64,000 bases of DNA from Amycolatopsis rubida. GTDB taxonomy: Bacteria; Actinomycetota; Actinomycetes; Mycobacteriales; Pseudonocardiaceae. Positions 60,365-64,000 of the stretch are shown piece by piece. Numbering within the stretch: the stretch's first letter is position 1; each line of letters starts with the position of its first letter. A program made the position numbers and the translations under genes. The DNA is taken from assembly GCF_900115345.1 (NCBI RefSeq), contig NZ_FOWC01000013.1, positions 1-64,000 of the forward strand, read 5' to 3'. The notes under the pieces were generated by a model, which was given only the letters and a program-made list of their open reading frames with translations, was not told where the DNA came from and ran no database searches.

Positions 60365-60992
60365 GCTGCGGATTCCCGATCCGGGCGACCGGGAGACGCT
60401 CAGTGCGTTCGTGGCCCGCGCGGTGCGGCTGGACGGCACGACCGCCGTCCGGCTGCGCCGCCGGGGCGAGGACGTCGTCGAGGCGTGGACGGCCACGCCG
60501 TTCGAGGTTCTCGCGACCCGCGCGGTGGCGGGGACGGTGACCCCGGCGGACGTCACGGTGTCCGGCAACGAACTGCTCGCGGCGCTCGCTGTCGCGGGCG
60601 GCGAGGTGATGGACCCGGGTCCGGCGCGCGATCTGCTGTGGCACGCCGAGCTGCCGGTGTCCGGCCGGTGGCAGAAGATCGACGAGCTGCCGGTCGGCGT
60701 GGTGTCGGATCTCGCTGACCGCGGCGTCGCGCTCGCCCGCGACAACGCCGGGCCGCACGGCACGCCGCCCGCCTCGCTGATGGACCAGGCGGTGCTGACC
60801 GTCACCGGGGGAGACCTCGAGGTCAAGGTCCAGATGCGGTGCCTGTTCGCGCTGTCCGGGATGGGCTTGTTCGACTCGTCGATCGACGGCGACGTCATCC
60901 GGGTGACCGCCACCGATTCGTGGCTGCGCCTCGACGCCCGTTACGGTGCGGTGCTGAAGCGGCGCCAAGCGTTGCTGCCGCTGTTGTTCTGA
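60357..60992 (+). CDS. Conserved hypothetical protein, gdh operon
   Basis: A 211-residue cytoplasmic protein of alpha/beta character. Recognisable features: an N-terminal RIPDPGDRETLSAFVARAVR, DLLWHAELPVSGRWQKIDEL in the middle, and VQMRCLFALSGMGLFDSSID near the C-terminus. No catalytic motif is obvious. It overlaps the thioesterase gene by eight bases and is cotranslated, so a link with acyl-CoA or glutamate metabolism is suggested by context only. I do not recognise the family. Confidence 0.78.
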   Translation: MPELRIPDPGDRETLSAFVARAVRLDGTTAVRLRRRGEDVVEAWTATPFEVLATRAVAGTVTPADVTVSGNELLAALAVAGGEVMDPGPARDLLWHAELPVSGRWQKIDELPVGVVSDLADRGVALARDNAGPHGTPPASLMDQAVLTVTGGDLEVKVQMRCLFALSGMGLFDSSIDGDVIRVTATDSWLRLDARYGAVLKRRQALLPLLF

Positions 60993-61028
60993 CGATTCTG
61001 CTGGCGGGCGCCGTCCGGTGGTGTCATC

Positions 61029-61295
61029 GTGAACGGCATGACCGAACCGGACGGCGACCCGACCGCGGACTTCCTCGCCGAGGTCCGGCCCGAGGAGACG
61101 CCGTGGCGCACTGACCGGCCCGCGGCCGCTGATCCCGCGCCGGAAGCCGAACCCGCACCGGGGCGCGCCCGGTCGGTGGTGCGCGCGGTGGGCGAGGCCG
61201 CGCCCTACGTCCAGGCGGGGTTGTTCGCCGCATGGGTCGCGACGTCGATCGCGGAGTCGGCCGACGGCGGCGATTTCGGCGGCCGATCGGGGTGA
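61029..61295 (+). CDS. Small hypothetical protein with C-terminal hydrophobic segment
   Basis: An 88-residue frame. Residues 1-47 are acidic and Pro-rich; GEAAPYVQAGLFAAWVATSI (about 55-74) is a short hydrophobic helix. It could be a single-pass membrane or tail-anchored protein. GTG at 61029 or ATG at 61038. Composition is protein-like, but no family is recognised, so this may be spurious. Confidence 0.45.
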   Translation: MNGMTEPDGDPTADFLAEVRPEETPWRTDRPAAADPAPEAEPAPGRARSVVRAVGEAAPYVQAGLFAAWVATSIAESADGGDFGGRSG

Positions 61296-61573
61296 ATGCG
61301 GCGTCCGTCCTCATCGGACTGTGCGCCGGGCGGATCGCCACGTCGAGCGCGGCTTTGGCCGGCGGACGCGGCCGATCGAGCGATTTCGGCGACGGCCAGA
61401 CGGGTCGATCCCGGCTGCGGGCTTGTCCCAGCGGGTAGAGTCGGTGTCCGGTCCAGCTGCCGGATGCCCGATCCGGTGCGACCCCGATCATCGCGACCGC
61501 CTGCCTTCGCGCGATTCGACAACCCCGGTTCGCTTTCCGCGCGAAGCGGAAGCGGCGGCGGAAGAGGAGACCC

Positions 61574-62020
61574 ATGCTCCTGTCCGGTCCCGAACGCCCG
61601 ATGTCCCTGCCCACCGCCGACGACCCGCAGCTGCTGCGGCAAGCGCTGGCCGCGTATGTGCGCGAGGTCGCCGCCGCGGTCGGAGTGTCGGTGGAGTGCA
61701 CGTCGTGCGAGGTCACCGACACGATCACCGCGTACGTCGCGCTGAGCGGCCGGTCCCCGCGTTACCCCGGCCGGGATCTGATGCTGTTGTGGACGATGCG
61801 GCAAGGCTGGTCGGTGGCGGTGGAGACCACGCCCGCCGAATCCCCGCAGCCGGTGGCCCAGCTGGGCGGCGACGTGACGCCCGCGCCGGAACGGGTGCGG
61901 CGGTTCGTCGCGGAGGTCGTGAGTTCGGCCGGGACGGCCGGGAATCCGGGGCCGGTGCTGGCGGTGTCCGGCCACGGCGACCTGCGGACCCGGCTCGAGA
62001 ACCGGGTCCGCGGGGCCTGA
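61574..62020 (+). CDS. DUF6292 family protein
   Basis: A 148-residue protein of unknown function found in Amycolatopsis and relatives. Typical are LRQALAAYVREVAAAVGVSV, then CTSCEVTDTITAYVALSG and PGRDLMLLWTMRQGWSVAVE, and a C-terminal GDLRTRLENRVRG. GAGGAG precedes the ATG at 61574. The fold seems alpha/beta. It is separated from the convergent desaturase gene by a perfect 27-bp hairpin. DUF assignment is from memory of the pattern. Confidence 0.75.
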   Translation: MLLSGPERPMSLPTADDPQLLRQALAAYVREVAAAVGVSVECTSCEVTDTITAYVALSGRSPRYPGRDLMLLWTMRQGWSVAVETTPAESPQPVAQLGGDVTPAPERVRRFVAEVVSSAGTAGNPGPVLAVSGHGDLRTRLENRVRGA

Positions 62021-62042
62021 GTGGCGCTGCCGCTGTCTTGAT

Positions 62043-62097
62043 GTCGGTGAGGGGAACCCCGCGGGAATCTGATTCCCGCGGGGTTCCCCTCACCGAC
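62043..62097. terminator. Perfect 27-bp hairpin between convergent genes
   Basis: Bases 62043-62069 are exactly complementary to 62071-62097, with a single base (62070) between; the practical loop is about 5 bases. The stem begins GTCGGTGAGGGGAACCCCGC. No T tract on either strand. It serves both the DUF6292 and desaturase genes. Confidence 0.75.
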
Positions 62098-62123
62098 CGC
62101 GAATCTCACCTCGGCGGAGGTGC

Positions 62124-63020
62124 TCAGGCGGCCTTGAGCTTGCGGGCGAGGCGTTCGGGCCGGGGCCAGCGCACGTGCGAGGCCCAGCGGAACTTCTCGA
62201 ACATCCAGATCAGCCGCGCGGAGATGTCGAGCTGGCCGCGGCCGACGCCGTGCCGGGCTCCCGTCGGGTCGGCGTGGTGCGAGTTGTGCCAGGACTCGCC
62301 GAACGACGCGATCGCCAGCGGCCAGAAGTTCGCCGAACGGTCGCGCGCCTCGAACGGGCGCTCGCCGATCAGGTGGCACAGCGAGTTGACCGACCAGGTC
62401 ACGTGGTGCAGCACGGCGACCCGGACCAGCCCGGCCCAGAAGAACGCGGTCAGCGCGCCCCACCAGGTCATCGTGATCAGCCCGCCCAGCAGCGCGGGCC
62501 CCAGCAGCGTCGCGAGGGTCAGCACCGGGAAGAGCCGGTCGATCCGCTTCAGGTCGGCGTCGTCGAGCAGATCGGGGGCGAAGCGGCGCGGGTTGGTCCG
62601 GTCGCGGCCGAACAGCCAGCCCATGTGCGCGTGCCAGAAGCCCTTCGCGAGCGCGGCGGGCGACGTGCCGAAGCGCCACGGCGAATGCGGGTCGCCGTCG
62701 CGGTCGGAGTACGCGTGGTGGCGGCGGTGGTCGGCGACCCAGTCGATCACCGGTCCCTGCATGGCCATGCTGCCCGCGACGGCGAGCGCGATCCGCAGCC
62801 CGCGGCGGGCGCGGAACGCCCCGTGGGTGAAGTACCGGTGGAAGCCGACGGTGATGCCGAGGCCGCTGACGCAGTAGAACGCGGCGGCGAGGCCGACGTC
62901 CAGCCAGCTCAGCCCCCAGCCCCAGGCCAGCGGCACCGCGGCGGCGACCGCGAGGAGGGGGACGACGGCGAAGAGCTTCACCAGGAAGGCCTCGGTGCCG
63001 GTCTTGCGGCCGGCGAGCAT
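62124..63020 (-). CDS. Acyl-CoA (delta-9 type) fatty-acid desaturase
   Basis: A 298-residue membrane di-iron desaturase. The histidine boxes are complete: HRYFTH (about 61-66), HRRHH (about 98-102) and HNSHH (about 234-238), with H in LHHVTWSVN. Four helices anchor it. It introduces a double bond in acyl-CoA, keeping membranes fluid. The ATG at 63020 lacks a ribosome site. Forty-eight bases upstream, in frame, ATC at 63068 lies 8 bases after AGGAGGAG; a noncanonical AUC start giving 314 residues is possible. It faces the convergent DUF6292 gene. A cold-shock gene lies upstream on the same strand. Confidence 0.92.
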   Translation of the reverse strand: MLAGRKTGTEAFLVKLFAVVPLLAVAAAVPLAWGWGLSWLDVGLAAAFYCVSGLGITVGFHRYFTHGAFRARRGLRIALAVAGSMAMQGPVIDWVADHRRHHAYSDRDGDPHSPWRFGTSPAALAKGFWHAHMGWLFGRDRTNPRRFAPDLLDDADLKRIDRLFPVLTLATLLGPALLGGLITMTWWGALTAFFWAGLVRVAVLHHVTWSVNSLCHLIGERPFEARDRSANFWPLAIASFGESWHNSHHADPTGARHGVGRGQLDISARLIWMFEKFRWASHVRWPRPERLARKLKAA

Positions 63021-63360
63021 GGGCTGCGGCGATTTCGGGGGACGCTGGAGGGTGCTCTGGGTGTCGATGGGTAACGCTCCTCCTCGAGCTGGTCCGGCCG
63101 CCGCGCTCTGCGGGGCCGAGGCCGGCGCGGCGCGGCCGGGCGGAAGGGGAGCCGCCTCGGGGACGTGCCGTGCGTTGCGAACTGACCGGGCAGGGGAGGG
63201 CTTCGAGGCCAGTCGCGACCTGCCCTGGTCAACGGGTGATCTCGCGTCCGGGTTCCCGGGACGCGGAAGAGTTTGCGCGGCCGGGAAAACTCACCGGCGC
63301 GCACCGGGATGCCGAGCTGTTTCGGCTGCCGTGGGCGGAAAAGTCCGCTTCGGCGTGGGT

Positions 63361-63392
63361 CCCCTGGTGCGAAAAGCCAATCGCACCAGGGG
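63361..63392 (-). terminator. Hairpin after the cold-shock gene
   Basis: CCCCTGGTGCGA (63361-63372) pairs perfectly with TCGCACCAGGGG (63381-63392); loop of 8. It starts 15 bases past the csp stop on the minus strand. No T tract. Confidence 0.65.
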
Positions 63393-63407
63393 AAACACCG
63401 GGGAAAC

Positions 63408-63611
63408 TCAGATGGCGCGAACGCCGGTGGCCTGCGGGCCCTTCTGGCCCTGGCCGACCTCGAACTCGACGCGCGCGTTCTCCTCAAGGCTGCGGAACCC
63501 GTTGCCCTGGATCTCGGAGTAGTGCACGAAGACGTCGGCGCTGCCGTCGTCCGGGCTGATGAACCCGAAGCCCTTTTCGGCGTTGAACCACTTAACGGTG
63601 CCTTGCGTCAT
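63408..63611 (-). CDS. cspA: Cold-shock protein (CspA family)
   Basis: A 67-residue single cold-shock domain: MTQGTVKWFNAEKGFGFISP with RNP1 KGFGFI, then DVFVHYSEI with RNP2 VFVHY, and QGQKGPQATGVRAI. It binds single-stranded RNA and DNA as an RNA chaperone. GGAG lies 9 bases before the ATG at 63611. A long AT-poor leader of more than 100 bases upstream fits the long 5' UTR typical of csp genes. Confidence 0.96.
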   Translation of the reverse strand: MTQGTVKWFNAEKGFGFISPDDGSADVFVHYSEIQGNGFRSLEENARVEFEVGQGQKGPQATGVRAI

Positions 63612-64000
63612 AAAAACGATCTCCATCGGACTCACAACAGATGCCACCTCGGCATCCGGGCCTGGCAACCGACGGTGTGCCTTCCGGAAAGAGAAACACC
63701 ACGCCCGCTACATCTTGCGAGCGTGGCTGCGGGACGTACCCACCGCACGAACACAAAACACGACCGTCGTCAGTAAAGCACGCCCAGGCCGGTCTCACCA
63801 GGGCTGTCGCCCGGCGTGTCCACTGTGGACGCGGTCCCGCGCGCGGGTGGGACGGGCTCGCGGGCAGGTCGGGGGCGGGGAGTAGCGTCAACAGGGTCGA
63901 GAAGTCTCATCGTGCGCCGGCGTTCGAGCCGGCGTCGTCCCCGGCGGGTCCGCCGCATGCGGTGCCGCCGGTGGCCCCTTCCACCTCGACGAGGAGCGAC
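63612..64000. other. Upstream region of cspA and window edge
   Basis: Contains the cspA leader. The final 100 bases hold a rightward frame rich in Ala and Pro (VEKSHRAPAFEPASSPAGPP) that could be the start of a gene continuing outside the window, but no start codon or ribosome site is clear. Confidence 0.35.

Noticed and set aside
63900..64000. Start of a gene at the right edge
   Set aside because: Ala/Pro-rich frame without clear start codon or ribosome site; too little sequence to judge.
1..64000. Search for IS elements, prophage, toxin-antitoxin and restriction-modification genes
   Set aside because: No transposase, integrase, phage structural, toxin/antitoxin pair or methyltransferase/endonuclease gene was recognised.

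Overview
The window is high-GC actinobacterial DNA. Gene content points to Amycolatopsis or a close pseudonocardial relative: 180-kDa-type NAD-glutamate dehydrogenase, CopD-CtaG fusion, DUF6292 protein, F420-dependent DDN-like enzyme, many TetR/MarR/IclR/MocR regulators, strong G/C third positions. This assignment is inference from gene content; no marker allowing a species call is present.

Layout. 1-161: 3' end of a 5S rRNA (end of an rRNA operon) with its terminator. 204-4427: cobF, then a copper-efflux module (CsoR-type operator, copZ, copA; csoR further right with its own operator). 4757-7194: DivIVA-like coiled-coil protein with a tandem-repeat tail, MgtC-type membrane protein, Sua5/YciO protein. 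8053-10676: FAD monooxygenase divergent from a TetR regulator over a triple operator. 10712-11036: fused remnants of a YciI gene and its ECF sigma partner. 12696-14617: secreted sialidase translationally coupled to a type II thioesterase. 14698-19137: aliphatic-amide utilisation cluster (amiC, amiS, amiE, amiB) with a MarR regulator instead of AmiR. 19702-22863: IclR regulator with CoA-transferase and glutaryl-CoA dehydrogenase, probably glutarate/lysine degradation. 22864-25461: a graveyard holding a truncated MFS gene, a frameshifted AhpD-like gene, a stump of a MocR regulator and a decayed pfkA. 25571-27706: Tat-exported phospholipase C. 28418-28595: two tRNA-Val genes. 28679-31855: GAF regulator divergent from an NTF2-FMO fusion. 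31892-34953: TetR, alpha/beta hydrolase (frameshifted), acyl-CoA synthetase. 35082-40509: MocR regulator sharing overlapping start codons with an EamA exporter, ABM monooxygenase, CocE hydrolase, quinone oxidoreductase. 40531-41863: two divergent genes that have both lost their 5' ends at one junction. 41913-44395: MFS exporter divergent from a helix-turn-helix/citrate-synthase fusion over a 25-bp perfect palindrome. 45260-45333: tRNA-Arg. 46103-47753: I36/crystallin-fold secreted protein and LacI regulator. 47910-61295: core genes (CopD-CtaG, EttA, a TPR/disordered protein, NAD-GDH, thioesterase). 61574-63611: DUF6292 protein, fatty-acid desaturase, cold-shock protein.

The left 47 kb looks like accessory chromosome-arm DNA: most genes sit with a local regulator and a visible operator, and many neighbouring genes are deleted or frameshifted. 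The right 16 kb is denser and core-like. There is no prophage, IS transposase, CRISPR array or complete biosynthetic cluster. The most novel material is regulatory architecture (symmetrical divergent promoters, shared operators, leaderless starts), the amide cluster with swapped regulator, and the HTH-citrate synthase/MFS pair.
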